Part shown: positions 8,104-16,890 of the stretch, piece after piece | Layout of the letters: every line of letters starts with the position of its first letter | Numbering within the stretch: position 1 is the first letter of the stretch | Source: Roseiarcus sp963820795 | GTDB lineage: Bacteria > Pseudomonadota > Alphaproteobacteria > Rhizobiales > Beijerinckiaceae | Direction: 5' to 3' | Assembly: GCA_963820795.1 (NCBI GenBank) | Contig: CAWGBJ010000025.1 | Span: 8,359 to 72,358, forward strand | Length of the DNA stretch: 64,000 nucleotides | Translations under genes and position numbers: made by a program | The notes under the pieces: model-generated | What the model saw: the letters and a program-made list of their open reading frames with translations, nothing else | What the model was told of the DNA's origin: nothing | Database searches by the model: none

Positions 8104-8706
8104 ATGTCAATCAAGGTGATCGGACCCGGATTCGGGCGGACGGGAACGGATTCGATGCGCGAAGCCCTGACCATCCTCGGCTTCGGGCCGTGCCACCACA
8201 TGAAAGAAGTGATGGCGAATGAGGATCAGAAACGTCTCTGGCGCGCGCTTGCACAGGGCGCGGCTCCGGATTGGGACCAGGCGCTTCAGGGCTACTCATC
8301 CTGCCTGGACTGGCCCTCGGCGCACTATTGGCGCGAACTCATCAGTTTCTATCCGGATGCGCGGGTTATCCTCACCTATCGCCCGTCCGAGAGTTGGTGG
8401 GCGAGCTTCGAGCAGACGATCCTGGTTGGCGTCAACAAGAGCGTCGACCCCGAATCGCTCGGCCTCGCGCTGATCGCAAGGCAGGTGTTTGGCGGACGGC
8501 CTGGCGAGCGCGCCCATGCGATCTCCGTCTACGAAGCCAACGTGAGGGCGGTGATGGAGACGGTTCCGCCGGAACGCCTGTTGGTGCATAAATTGGGCGA
8601 TGGCTGGGAGCCGCTTTGCGCTCATCTCGCCGTGCCGACGCCAAGCGAGCCCTATCCAAGCCGCAACAGTTCGGGCGATTTCCGGGAAGCCTTTTTGACA
8701 AATTGA
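8104..8706 (+). CDS. sulfotransferase family protein
   Basis: A 200-residue protein of the bacterial sulfotransferase-like family. The N-terminus GPGFGRTGTDSMREAL is the 5'-phosphosulfate-binding loop, placed like a P-loop at residues 7-22. The downstream VILTYRPSESWWASF supplies the expected 3'-phosphate-binding arginine/serine strand. Acceptor is unknown. It starts 32 bp after dapE and has a paralogue at 24589-25329 that carries a C-terminal membrane segment absent here. The two share the opening K(V/I)IGxGFGRTGT. Confidence 0.8.
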   Translation: MSIKVIGPGFGRTGTDSMREALTILGFGPCHHMKEVMANEDQKRLWRALAQGAAPDWDQALQGYSSCLDWPSAHYWRELISFYPDARVILTYRPSESWWASFEQTILVGVNKSVDPESLGLALIARQVFGGRPGERAHAISVYEANVRAVMETVPPERLLVHKLGDGWEPLCAHLAVPTPSEPYPSRNSSGDFREAFLTN

Positions 8707-8862
8707 AGCCGGCGGCGCCGCGGTCCGTCGCCGAGGGCCAGGTGGTTTGGGGCGTGGCGGCGCCCGGTCGTCAAGGGCTTTCCGTGAGGAGGGCGGCCTC
8801 ACGATTTGACTTCTCCAGCGAAAGCGCCTGACCTCTATTCGTGTGCAACGAGGGCGTGCCGC

Positions 8863-9348
8863 ATGAGTTCGGGCCCTGGAGACCGGGACGATGACGACGC
8901 GCTGAGGGCGCGGCTCCACAGGCTTGCCGGCGACCTCAAGGGCCGCACGCCGCCGCCTCCCCCGCCGCGGCAGGAGCGGCCGCCTCAGGCCGACGGCATG
9001 GGATCGGCGATGTCGATGGGCCTCAGGGCAGGCAGCGAGTTCGTGTCGGCGATCCTGGTCGGCGCCGGCATCGGCTGGGTCCTCGACCGCGCGCTCGGCA
9101 CCAAACCGGCCTTCATCATCGTATTTTTCCTGATCGGCGTCGCGGCCGGGGTCTGGAACGTGATCCGCGTGACTTCGCCAAAAGGCGGCGCTTCCGCCAA
9201 CAATTCGCCCTTGTCTCGCACAGAACCGCCGGATAAAGACGTGCGGCGCTCGGCTTCGGGGGGAGCGCTGGACGTCTCGCAAAGCAGGCGGCAAGGCTCC
9301 AACGGGTCCGTCGGACCTCCGGGCGGGGCTGACGATGACGAGGATTAA
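8863..9348 (+). CDS. atpI: ATP synthase protein I (AtpI)
   Basis: A 161-residue protein with a charged N-terminus, a proline run (about residues 29-35), and two membrane helices near residues 48-68 and 78-98. The context GAGIGWVLDRALGT is typical of AtpI, which helps assemble the c-ring. The C-terminal tail is hydrophilic and long for the family. ATG 8863 has GAGGG upstream. A longer in-frame start at 8806 would add a non-conserved leader. It is the first gene of the F0 cluster, 2 bp from atpB. Confidence 0.85.
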   Translation: MSSGPGDRDDDDALRARLHRLAGDLKGRTPPPPPPRQERPPQADGMGSAMSMGLRAGSEFVSAILVGAGIGWVLDRALGTKPAFIIVFFLIGVAAGVWNVIRVTSPKGGASANNSPLSRTEPPDKDVRRSASGGALDVSQSRRQGSNGSVGPPGGADDDED

Positions 9349-9350
9349 AC

Positions 9351-10121
9351 GTGGCCAGCGAACCCGCACCGGCGATCGATCCGATCCACCAATTCTCCAT
9401 CCATCCGGTCATCCCGATCGACGTTGCGCATGTCGACGTCTCGCTGACCAATTCCGGCCTTTTCATGCTGCTTGCCGTCGGCCTGACCTGCCTGCTCGCA
9501 GCGATCGGCGCGCGCGGCAATTCCGGCGTGCCGTCCCGTATGCAGGCCATGGCGGAGATGGCCTATGAGTTCGTCGCCGGCATGGTGCGCTCGGCGGCCG
9601 GCGAAGCGGGGATGCGGTTCTTCCCCTTCGTCTTCTGCATCTTCTTCTTCGTCCTGCTCTGCAACCTGCTCGGCTATCTGCCCTACTCCTTCACGGTGAC
9701 GGCCCAGATCGTCATCACCGCCGTGCTGGCGCTGCTGGTGTTCCTGACCGTCGTGTTCTTCGGCATCAAGGACAACGGACTCCACTTCTTCAGTATGTTC
9801 GTGCCGCCCGGCGTGCCGATCTACATTCTGCCGCTGGTGGTGGCGATCGAGATCGTCTCTTTCCTGTCGCGCCCGGTCAGCCACTCGGTGCGTCTCTTCG
9901 CCAACATGCTGGCGGGACACATCACGCTCTACGTCTTCGGCGCCTTTGTCATCATGCTGCTCAGCGCGAGCGCGGTTATGAAGGTGTTCGCCGTGCTGCC
10001 CTTCGCCATGGCGGTCGGGCTCGAAGCCCTCGAATTGCTCGTCGCGTTCCTGCAGGCCTATGTCTTCGCTATGCTGACCTGCATGTATCTCAACGACGCG
10101 CTTCACCCCGGCGGTCACTGA
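9351..10121 (+). CDS. atpB: F0F1 ATP synthase subunit a
   Basis: The 256-residue a subunit of the membrane F0 sector, forming the proton half-channels against the c-ring. The essential arginine lies in SVRLFANMLAGH (about residue 181), and the C-terminal helix contains EALELLVAFLQAYVFAML. Five to six hydrophobic segments are visible. The start is GTG at 9351, 2 bp after atpI, indicating one transcript. Order atpI-atpB-atpE-b'-b is the alphaproteobacterial split F0 operon; F1 genes are elsewhere. Confidence 0.96.
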   Translation: MASEPAPAIDPIHQFSIHPVIPIDVAHVDVSLTNSGLFMLLAVGLTCLLAAIGARGNSGVPSRMQAMAEMAYEFVAGMVRSAAGEAGMRFFPFVFCIFFFVLLCNLLGYLPYSFTVTAQIVITAVLALLVFLTVVFFGIKDNGLHFFSMFVPPGVPIYILPLVVAIEIVSFLSRPVSHSVRLFANMLAGHITLYVFGAFVIMLLSASAVMKVFAVLPFAMAVGLEALELLVAFLQAYVFAMLTCMYLNDALHPGGH

Positions 10122-10172
10122 CCGGCGCAAAGCCCAGGCAAGCAGCCTACGAATCGGAACAGGAGTTACAGA

Positions 10173-10400
10173 ATGGATCCCGTCGCAGCCAAATATATCG
10201 GCGCTGGCCTCGCCGCCATTGGAACCGGCGCGGCCGGCATCGGCGTCGGTACGCTGTTCGGCCAGTTCCTGAACGGCGCGCTGCGCAATCCGTCGGCTGT
10301 CGACGGCCAGTTCGGCCGCCTGATCTTCGGCTTTGCGGTCACGGAAGCGCTGGGCATCTTCGCGCTCCTGATCGCGTTCCTGCTCCTGTTCGCCGTCTAA
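10173..10400 (+). CDS. atpE: F0F1 ATP synthase subunit c
   Basis: A 75-residue hairpin of two membrane helices forming the proton-driven rotor ring. The proton-carrying carboxylate is Glu58 in VTEALGIF. The loop QFLNGALRNPSA holds the conserved polar Arg-Asn-Pro. ATG 10173 is preceded by AGGAG. It lies between atpB and the b-type stator genes, as in other alphaproteobacteria. Confidence 0.97.
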   Translation: MDPVAAKYIGAGLAAIGTGAAGIGVGTLFGQFLNGALRNPSAVDGQFGRLIFGFAVTEALGIFALLIAFLLLFAV

Positions 10401-10469
10401 GCCAGGACGCGAGCCTGCTGATGCCGGAAGGAGCGTTTTCCGCGACCCGTCGTTTTTCAGGGACCGCCG

Positions 10470-11510
10470 ATGGCTGAGCCCGCTACAACGCACGCCGAAG
10501 TCGGCCACGAGGGCGTCGGCCATGAGGTCTTCCCGCCCTTCGACCCGCGCACCTTCCCCTCGCAGATCGTCTGGCTCTTCATCGCCTTCGGCATTCTGTA
10601 CTGGTACATGGCGAAGCGCGCGCTGCCGCAAATTGGGACGGTGATCGAGAACCGCAAGGCGCGTATTGCCAAAGATCTCGACGACGCGACACGGATGCAG
10701 CACCAGGCCGATGAGGCTGCCGCGAAGCATGAAAGGATGCTGGCCGAAGCCCGCGCCAAGGCGCAGAGCACGGCCCAGGCCGCGCGGGACCAGCTCGCGG
10801 CCGAGTCGGAGGCCAAGCGCAAAGCGCTCGAGGACCAACTCGCCGCCAAACTAGCCGAGGCCGAGCGTCAGATTGCCGAGACCCGCGCGCGGGCGATGAC
10901 CAATGTCGCCGATATCGCCCGCGATGCGGCTGGCGCGATCGTCGAACGGCTCGGCGGTCGTCCCGCCGATCCCAAGGCCGTCGCCGCCGCGGTCGAAATC
11001 GGTCAAGTCGCTGGGAGCCGAGGCATGACAGGCGACGCCGAAGTTTTTGTCCTGCTCGCCTTTCTCGTCTTCGTCGGGATCCTCTTCTATTTCGGCGTCC
11101 ATCGCATGGTCCTGAAGGGGCTCGACGCCCGAGGCGAAACGATCCAGGCCGAGCTCGATCAGGCCGCCAGGCTGCGCGCCGAGGCGACGGCGCTGCTCGC
11201 GAGTTTCGAGCGAAGGACCGCCGAAGCCGAGGCCAACGCCGCCGCAATCGTGGCGGAAGCGCGCGCGCAGGCGGAACAGCTCGCCAAGGAGGCGGCCGAA
11301 CGCATGGGCGACTTCATCGCCCGCCGCACCAAACAGGCCGAAGCCAAGATCGCCTTCGCCGAGGCGCAGGCCGCAGCGGACGTGCGCGCCGCCGCCGCAG
11401 ATCACGCCGCGAAGGCGGCCGAGATCGTGCTGCGCAACCAGATGCAGGCCGGGGCCGGAGCCGAACTCGTGGCGCGCGAGATCGCCGGAATTAAGAACCG
11501 GCTGAACTGA
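10470..11510 (+). CDS. atpF: fused F0 ATP synthase b' and b subunits in one ORF
   Basis: One open frame of 346 residues contains two complete stator subunits. Residues 1-about 178 are subunit b' (membrane helix near 30-50, then a long coiled coil). Residues about 186-346 are subunit b, starting at the internal Met of MTGDAEVF, with a membrane helix and a second coiled coil. In relatives these are separate genes. In the next frame the b' tail reads VKSLGAEA and stops at a TGA (11026-11028) overlapping the ATG of b at 11025. One extra base in the AAA at 10996-10998 therefore explains the fusion. Without it b' is 185 residues and b 161. Either a recent fusion or an indel error; the internal ATG of b is intact in both cases. 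Confidence 0.85.
   Translation: MAEPATTHAEVGHEGVGHEVFPPFDPRTFPSQIVWLFIAFGILYWYMAKRALPQIGTVIENRKARIAKDLDDATRMQHQADEAAAKHERMLAEARAKAQSTAQAARDQLAAESEAKRKALEDQLAAKLAEAERQIAETRARAMTNVADIARDAAGAIVERLGGRPADPKAVAAAVEIGQVAGSRGMTGDAEVFVLLAFLVFVGILFYFGVHRMVLKGLDARGETIQAELDQAARLRAEATALLASFERRTAEAEANAAAIVAEARAQAEQLAKEAAERMGDFIARRTKQAEAKIAFAEAQAAADVRAAAADHAAKAAEIVLRNQMQAGAGAELVAREIAGIKNRLN
10990..11028 (+). other. b'/b junction with out-of-frame ancestral stop
   Basis: In the fused frame this reads VEIGQVAGSRG then Met. One frame over it reads VKSLGAEA followed by TGA, and that stop overlaps the b-subunit ATG. A single added A in GAAATC (10995-11000) converts the ancestral four-base overlap into a read-through. 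Confidence 0.7.
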
Positions 11511-11632
11511 GACGCCGGAGGACGAGCGCCGGGTCAGCGCGCTTGATTTGCCGTGGGCCGCGCCGCATTGTCGGCCTGCCGGTCGCGGAAGGCTGCGTTT
11601 GGCGACTTCCGGACGCGGGAAGGGGAGCACCA

Positions 11633-12178
11633 ATGGTTCGCGCGATCCTCGGTTTGCTGCTGCTCGTCGCCCTGCCCTCGCTGGCTTTGGCCCAAAGCGG
11701 CCCGGCCCAGGATTCGATCTATGGAACGCCGGCCGAGGCGCGCTGGGCGCCGTTCTTCGCCATCCTGCCGAAATGCGACGATGCGGACGTCCTTAACCGG
11801 ATCCAGTCCCGCTTCGGCGAGACCGAACGGACCTATTGGGGCGGCGTTCACGCCATCGGCGGGTTCGACCAGGTGAGGGAAATCGGCTTCCGCGCCAACG
11901 GCCTCTCCTACATCCCGCGCCGCTATTGCATGGCTCGCGGCGAAATGGTCGATCCGAACACGGTCATCAGGGATCGTACGCAAACGCGCAGCGTCGTCTA
12001 TTCGATCGCGGCCAATGCCGGCATTATCGGTGTGAGCTGGGGGGTCGAATGGTGCGTCGTCGGCCTCGATCGTATGCGCGCCTATGCCCCCGACTGCCTC
12101 GTCCTCCGGCCGATCATCGAACGGGTGATCGGCGAGTACAAACCCCTGCGCAAGCTCGGCCTCAAGGCGCGTTATTAG
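11633..12178 (+). CDS. secreted hypothetical protein
   Basis: A 181-residue protein with a clear signal peptide (about residues 1-20, cleavage after LALA). The mature part contains paired cysteines (PKCDD, RRYCMARG, EWCVVG, PDCLVL) consistent with periplasmic disulfides. No named domain recognised. ATG 11633 is supported by AAGGGGAG just upstream; the longer frame from 11543 lacks a ribosome site and would bury the signal peptide. It follows the ATP synthase genes by 122 bp and precedes RNase T2 by 17 bp on the same strand. Confidence 0.75.
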   Translation: MVRAILGLLLLVALPSLALAQSGPAQDSIYGTPAEARWAPFFAILPKCDDADVLNRIQSRFGETERTYWGGVHAIGGFDQVREIGFRANGLSYIPRRYCMARGEMVDPNTVIRDRTQTRSVVYSIAANAGIIGVSWGVEWCVVGLDRMRAYAPDCLVLRPIIERVIGEYKPLRKLGLKARY

Positions 12179-12195
12179 AGGCGGACAAGACGCCG

Positions 12196-12876
12196 ATGAA
12201 TATGCGCGCAATGTCGAATTCGACCGGGCTCGGCGCGGCGGTCGCCCTCGCGCTCCTTGGCCTGACGGCGTCGGCCGCAGCGCAAGTCCCTCCCGCCGCC
12301 GCGACCTTGCCGTTCGACTATTATGTCATGACGCTCTCGTGGTCGCCGGGCTTCTGCGACCTCGGCGGCGACGAGAAGTCGCCGCAGCAATGCGCTCCCG
12401 GATCAGGCGACGCCTTCGTGGTGCACGGGCTCTGGCCCAACGATCGCATGAGCCAGAACCCCGAGGACTGCGACCCCGATGCGGAGGTCGCGCCCGCCGA
12501 CCTCGCCGCCGCCGACGCGCTCTATCCAACCCGGGGCCTGGCGCTGCACGAGTATCTGACGCACGGGACCTGCACGGGCTTGAGCGCGGCGGACTATTTC
12601 GCCACCGTCCGCTACGTCCGGAGCCAACTCAACATTCCGACGATGTTGCAGACCCCGCGCGAGCAGCAGCGCGTCTCGCCGGACGACATCGAGCAGGCCT
12701 TCATCGCGGCGAATGCGAATCTCACGCCCGACAGCATGGCGGTCACCTGCGCGCACGGCGAACTCGTCGATGTTCGCGTTTGCCTGTCGAGGGACCTCAA
12801 GGCCTTCGCCACCTGCCCGAAGGTCGCGGGCCACACGTGCCATCGCGGCTCGATCGTCGTCGCGCCGGTCCGCTGA
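12196..12876 (+). CDS. ribonuclease T2 family protein
   Basis: A 226-residue exported endoribonuclease. A signal peptide covers about residues 1-29 (ends ASAAAQ). Both catalytic segments are present: CAS I FVVHGLWPN (catalytic His about residue 76) and CAS II HEYLTHGTC (Glu and His about residues 118-123). Cysteines for the conserved disulfides are visible. It would cleave single-stranded RNA in the periplasm or outside the cell via 2',3'-cyclic phosphates. ATG 12196 is 17 bp after the preceding secreted protein, so the two probably share a transcript. Confidence 0.9.
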   Translation: MNMRAMSNSTGLGAAVALALLGLTASAAAQVPPAAATLPFDYYVMTLSWSPGFCDLGGDEKSPQQCAPGSGDAFVVHGLWPNDRMSQNPEDCDPDAEVAPADLAAADALYPTRGLALHEYLTHGTCTGLSAADYFATVRYVRSQLNIPTMLQTPREQQRVSPDDIEQAFIAANANLTPDSMAVTCAHGELVDVRVCLSRDLKAFATCPKVAGHTCHRGSIVVAPVR

Positions 12877-12921
12877 ACCGCTCGCCGGCGCAATCCGATA
12901 CGGCGGGGCGGGACTGAAGAG

Positions 12922-13785
12922 ATGAATTACCGCCACGCGTTCCACGCCGGCAGTTTCGCCGACGTGATGAAGCACGCGATCCTCGCCCGCATCCTCGTCT
13001 ATCTGACGCGGAAGGACGCGCCGTTGCGCTTCATCGATACGCACGCGGGCGCAGGCCGCTACGATCTTCAGAGCGCCGAGGCGCGGCGGTCGCCGGAATG
13101 GCGCGACGGCATCGGCCGCCTCTTCGGCGCCTCGCCGCCCGCGCCGATCGCGGCGCTCATCGAGCCCTATCTCACGGCGGTCGGTGGGCGCGACGCGAGC
13201 GGCGCGCCTCTCTCCTACCCGGGATCGCCGGCGATCGCGCAGGCGCTCCTCAGGCCTCAGGACCGCATCGCGCTTTGCGAGGCTCACCCGGAAGAGCGCC
13301 AGAAGCTGGTGACGGCGCTCGGCCGCGACGCGCGCCTCAGCATCGTCGGCACGGACGGCTTCGTTGCGCTCAACGCCTATGTTCCGCCAAAGGAGCGGCG
13401 GGGCGTCGTTCTGATCGACCCGCCGTTCGAAGAGCCTGGTGAAGCGCAGCGCGTCGAGCAGGCGCTCATGGGCGCGCTCCGCAAATGGCCGGGCGGAACC
13501 TATGTCGCGTGGCGGCCGATCCGCGATGCCAGGGCCGACGCCCATGTCCTGAATTCGGTCGCGGCGCTCGGCGCGCCCGACATCCTGAGGCTCGAACTGG
13601 ACGTAGGGCCAGGAAAGCCCGGCGCGCATGGCCAGGAACCGCTCGGGGCCGCGGGTCTCCTCGTCGTCAATCCGCCCCATACCCTCATCGAGGAGGCCCG
13701 CGCGCTTCTGCCCTGGCTCGCCACGCTGCTGGCGCGCGACGGACAGGGAAGGTCCCGCTGCGAATGGCTGACCAAGCCGCGATAG
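12922..13785 (+). CDS. rlmJ: 23S rRNA (adenine2030-N6)-methyltransferase
   Basis: A 287-residue RlmJ protein. The N-terminus MNYRHAFHAGSFADVMKH is diagnostic. The SAM-binding region has DTHAGAGRYDL (about residues 39-49), and the catalytic DPPFE motif is near residue 166. It methylates N6 of A2030 in 23S rRNA. Preceded by GAAGAG before ATG 12922. It is the third gene in a rightward run after RNase T2. Confidence 0.94.
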   Translation: MNYRHAFHAGSFADVMKHAILARILVYLTRKDAPLRFIDTHAGAGRYDLQSAEARRSPEWRDGIGRLFGASPPAPIAALIEPYLTAVGGRDASGAPLSYPGSPAIAQALLRPQDRIALCEAHPEERQKLVTALGRDARLSIVGTDGFVALNAYVPPKERRGVVLIDPPFEEPGEAQRVEQALMGALRKWPGGTYVAWRPIRDARADAHVLNSVAALGAPDILRLELDVGPGKPGAHGQEPLGAAGLLVVNPPHTLIEEARALLPWLATLLARDGQGRSRCEWLTKPR

Positions 13786-13793
13786 CCAAGCCG

Positions 13794-13845
13794 GAGCCGC
13801 GGCGCTTGCCGAGCCGCGGCGCTTGCTGAAGCCGCGGCGCTTGCC
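13794..13845 (+). repeat. three tandem 17-base repeats between genes
   Basis: The unit GAGCCGCGGCGCTTGCC occurs three times with one or two changes, at 13794, 13811 and 13828, directly after rlmJ. It is self-complementary in part (CCGCGG) and may form hairpins. No function can be assigned. Confidence 0.8.
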
Positions 13846-13897
13846 GGGCCGGCGGCGATCGGTTTAAGCCTGAACGAATGCAAGAGAGGGACCAAAG

Positions 13898-14860
13898 ATG
13901 GCGCTGCCGGCCATTCTCGAGGACAGGCTTCGGCTGCCAGCCGTCGGCGCGCCGCTCTTCATCATCTCGCATCCGGCGCTGGTGATCGCCCAATGCAAGG
14001 CCGGAATTGTCGGCGCCTTTCCGGCGCTGAACGCCCGGCCGGTCTCGCAGCTCGACGAATGGCTGCACGAGATCACCGAGGCGCTCGCCGCGCACGACCG
14101 CACGCATCCGGAGCGCCCTGCCGCGCCCTTCGCCGTCAACCAGATCGTGCACAAGTCGAACGCGCGGCTCGAAGAGGACATGGCGCTGACGGTCAAGTGG
14201 AAGGCGCCGATCGTCATCACCTCGCTCGGCGCGCGCGAGGACGTCAACGCCGCGGTGCACGGCTATGGCGGAACGACGCTGCACGACGTCATCACCGACC
14301 GCTTCGCCCACAAGGCGATCGAGAAAGGCGCCGACGGGCTGATCGCGGTCGCGGCGGGCGCCGGCGGCCACGCCGGCTCGATCTCGCCCTTCGCCCTCGT
14401 CCAGGACATCCGCGCCTGGTTCGACGGGCCGCTCCTGCTCTCCGGCGCGATCGCGACCGGCCAGGCGATCCTGGCGGCTGAAGCGATGGGCGCCGACCTT
14501 GCCTATATCGGCTCGGCTTTCATCGCCACCAAGGAAGCGCGGGCGATTGACGCCTATAAAGAGGCGATCGTCGCCGGCGATGCGTCCGCTGTCGTCGGCT
14601 CGAGCCTCTTCACCGGGATCTTCGGCAACTATCTCAAGCCATCGATCGTCAACGCGGGGCTCGATCCGGAAAACCTGCCGGCGGGCGACAAGTCGACGAT
14701 GAGCTTCATCTCGCGCGGCGCCGCCGAAGCCAAGGTCTGGCGCGACATCTGGGGCAGCGGACAGGGCATCGGCGCCGTCAAATCCGTGCAGCCGGTCGCC
14801 GAACTGGTGGCGCGCCTGAAGCGCGAATACGCGGAAGCGAAAAAGCGCCTCTGCAGATAG
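13898..14860 (+). CDS. nitronate monooxygenase family protein
   Basis: A 320-residue FMN-dependent TIM-barrel protein of the nitronate monooxygenase / 2-nitropropane dioxygenase family. Members oxidise alkyl nitronates such as propionate-3-nitronate. Visible are the N-terminal GAPLFIISHPAL and the flavin-phosphate loop AAGAGGHAGSISPFA (about residues 153-167). GAIATGQAILAAEAMGADLAYIGSAF carries the second phosphate-binding strand (quoted in part: GADLAYIGSAF). ATG 13898 has AAGAGAGGG upstream. Substrate unverified. Confidence 0.88.
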   Translation: MALPAILEDRLRLPAVGAPLFIISHPALVIAQCKAGIVGAFPALNARPVSQLDEWLHEITEALAAHDRTHPERPAAPFAVNQIVHKSNARLEEDMALTVKWKAPIVITSLGAREDVNAAVHGYGGTTLHDVITDRFAHKAIEKGADGLIAVAAGAGGHAGSISPFALVQDIRAWFDGPLLLSGAIATGQAILAAEAMGADLAYIGSAFIATKEARAIDAYKEAIVAGDASAVVGSSLFTGIFGNYLKPSIVNAGLDPENLPAGDKSTMSFISRGAAEAKVWRDIWGSGQGIGAVKSVQPVAELVARLKREYAEAKKRLCR

Positions 14861-15307
14861 CGCCCGGCGCCCGCCGGGCAGAAGATCGGGTCTCTTTCCT
14901 TTGCGACGCAGCGATCCTCCTGGATTCTACGCGCTGGAGCTTTTGGCGCGGGGTCGCGCCAACTCCATATTCTCCAGGCTTTCGACAACGCCAGGCGCAA
15001 GCGCCGGCGACGGTATTGCAGATCGGCTTCGGCGCCGCGAATCACCGCCGCTGTCAAGCGCAACGATTCTCAGCGGGTGGATATCGGGGACAAGCTGCAT
15101 TCCCGTGGCTGCAGCTCTTGGCGGCGCGGGCTCGCCGCGTTAGATCAGACTTAGGGATCGGCTCCTCTTCACAATGGCGCACGAAAACGACGCGGGCGAC
15201 TTTCTCGCTCGCGCCCGGCGGCGTATTCTGATGGGAAGCGCCGATTCGCCTCGTGCATGCGTTTCGCGTTCGCTTCCAGACCCATTCGAGAGACGCGTTC
15301 AACGCCC
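14861..15307. other. 447-bp gap without a recognised gene
   Basis: Between the nitronate monooxygenase and dnaB. Short open frames exist but none has both a ribosome site and protein-like composition. No tRNA, terminator or repeat was recognised. The rightward dnaB promoter should lie here. rpsR/rplI, frequent dnaB neighbours, are absent. Confidence 0.5.
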
Positions 15308-16792
15308 ATGGCGACCATCGAGGCATTTCCGCAACGCCAGACCGAGGCCCGCCTCTACCGAACGCCGCCGCACAATCTCGAGGCCGAGCAAGCGCTGCTC
15401 GGCGCGATCCTGATCAATAACGACGCGTTCGACCGCGTTTCCGATTTCCTCAGGAGCGAGCATTTCGTCGAGGAGATCCACCGGCGCATCTTCGAGATCA
15501 TGGGATCGATGATCCGGGCGGGCAAGCTCGCGACGCCTGTCACGCTGAAGACCTTCCTCGGCGAGCACGATCTCGGCGGCGTCAGCGTGCCGCAATATCT
15601 TGCGCGCCTCGCCACCGAGGCGACGACCATCATCAACGCCTACGACTACGGGCGCGGCATCTATGATCTCGCCATGCGGCGCGAGCTCATCTCGATCGGC
15701 GAGGACGTGGTCAACGTCGCCTATGACGCGCCGGTCAATTCGAGCCCGCGCGACCAGATCGAGGAGGCCGAGCGGCGCCTCTACCAGATCGCCGAGACGG
15801 GACGCTACGACGGCGGCTTCCAGCGCTTTTCCGACGCCCTCAAGACCGCCGTGGACATGGCGGCCAAGGCCTACGAGCGCGACGGATCGCTCTCCGGCAT
15901 TGCAACCGGCCTCTCCGACCTCGACCGCTACATGGGCGGCCTGCAGGCGTCCGACCTGGTCATTCTCGCCGGACGCCCGGGCATGGGCAAGACCGCGCTC
16001 GCCACCAACATCGCCTTCAACATCGCCAAGGCTCATCAGGCGCGCACCCGCGCCGACGGCGTGGTCGAGACCGCCAACGGCGGCGTCGTCGGCTTCTTCT
16101 CGCTTGAAATGTCGGCCGAGCAGCTGGCGACCCGGATCATCGCCGAGCAGTCCGGCGTCGCCTCCTACAAGATCCGCCGCGGCGACATCACCGAGAGCGA
16201 TTTCCGTCGCGTGGCCGACGCTGTCGCCGAAATGCAGCAGATCCCTTTCTACATCGACCAGACCGGCGGCGTCTCCATCGCCCAGCTCGCCGCCCGGGCG
16301 CGGCGGCTGAAGCGGCAGAAGGGACTCGACATGCTCGTCATCGACTATCTGCAGCTGATGACCGGTTCGAGGAGCCGCGCCGAAAACCGCGTGCAGGAAC
16401 TGACCGAAGTGACCACCGGCCTGAAGGCGCTGGCGAAAGAGCTGAACGTTCCGATCCTTGCCTGCTCGCAATTGTCGCGGCAGGTCGAGCAGCGCGACGA
16501 CAAGCGTCCGCAGCTTTCGGACCTGCGCGAATCGGGCTCGATCGAACAGGACGCCGACGTGGTGCTCTTCGTCTTCCGCGAGGAATATTACCTGAAGAAC
16601 AAGGAGCCGCGCCCGGGCACCGAGGAGCACATCGCCTGGATGGTGGAAATGGAGGCCGCGCACGGTCGGGCCGAAGTGATCATCGGCAAGCAGCGCCACG
16701 GCCCGACCGGCACGATCGAACTCCAGTTCGACGCGGAAGTCACCCGCTTCAGCACGCTCGCGCGGGAAGACACGATCGCTGAAATCCGCTAG
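15308..16792 (+). CDS. dnaB: replicative DNA helicase DnaB
   Basis: A 494-residue hexameric 5'-3' helicase that unwinds the replication fork. The N-terminal domain starts with PPHNLEAEQALLGAIL (about residues 18-33), used for DnaG primase contact. The RecA-like C-terminal domain has Walker A GRPGMGKTALA (about residue 221) and Walker B MLVIDYLQLM (about residue 342). Motif H3 ELNVPILACSQLSR and the arginine-finger region QDADVVLFVFREEYY are also present. ATG 15308 fits the family start; the frame is open to 15257. No intein is present. Confidence 0.96.
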   Translation: MATIEAFPQRQTEARLYRTPPHNLEAEQALLGAILINNDAFDRVSDFLRSEHFVEEIHRRIFEIMGSMIRAGKLATPVTLKTFLGEHDLGGVSVPQYLARLATEATTIINAYDYGRGIYDLAMRRELISIGEDVVNVAYDAPVNSSPRDQIEEAERRLYQIAETGRYDGGFQRFSDALKTAVDMAAKAYERDGSLSGIATGLSDLDRYMGGLQASDLVILAGRPGMGKTALATNIAFNIAKAHQARTRADGVVETANGGVVGFFSLEMSAEQLATRIIAEQSGVASYKIRRGDITESDFRRVADAVAEMQQIPFYIDQTGGVSIAQLAARARRLKRQKGLDMLVIDYLQLMTGSRSRAENRVQELTEVTTGLKALAKELNVPILACSQLSRQVEQRDDKRPQLSDLRESGSIEQDADVVLFVFREEYYLKNKEPRPGTEEHIAWMVEMEAAHGRAEVIIGKQRHGPTGTIELQFDAEVTRFSTLAREDTIAEIR

Positions 16793-16890
16793 AAGGCTCG
16801 AACGGACACAGGAAAGTTGCAATCGTCAGCCTTAAGGCGGCGTTTGGATCGTCGTCGGAAAATGCGCCGCGACCGAGCTCGGAGACCTTG

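Noticed and set aside
6629..8110. 493-codon leftward frame across dapE and DUF559 copy 3
   Set aside because: It crosses two unrelated genes and repeats, with no ribosome site or domain.
13794..13845. Possible short CRISPR-like array
   Set aside because: Units are contiguous without spacers, only three copies, and no cas gene is present.
14901..15143. 80-codon frame before dnaB
   Set aside because: No ribosome site, no conserved pattern, ordinary intergenic composition.
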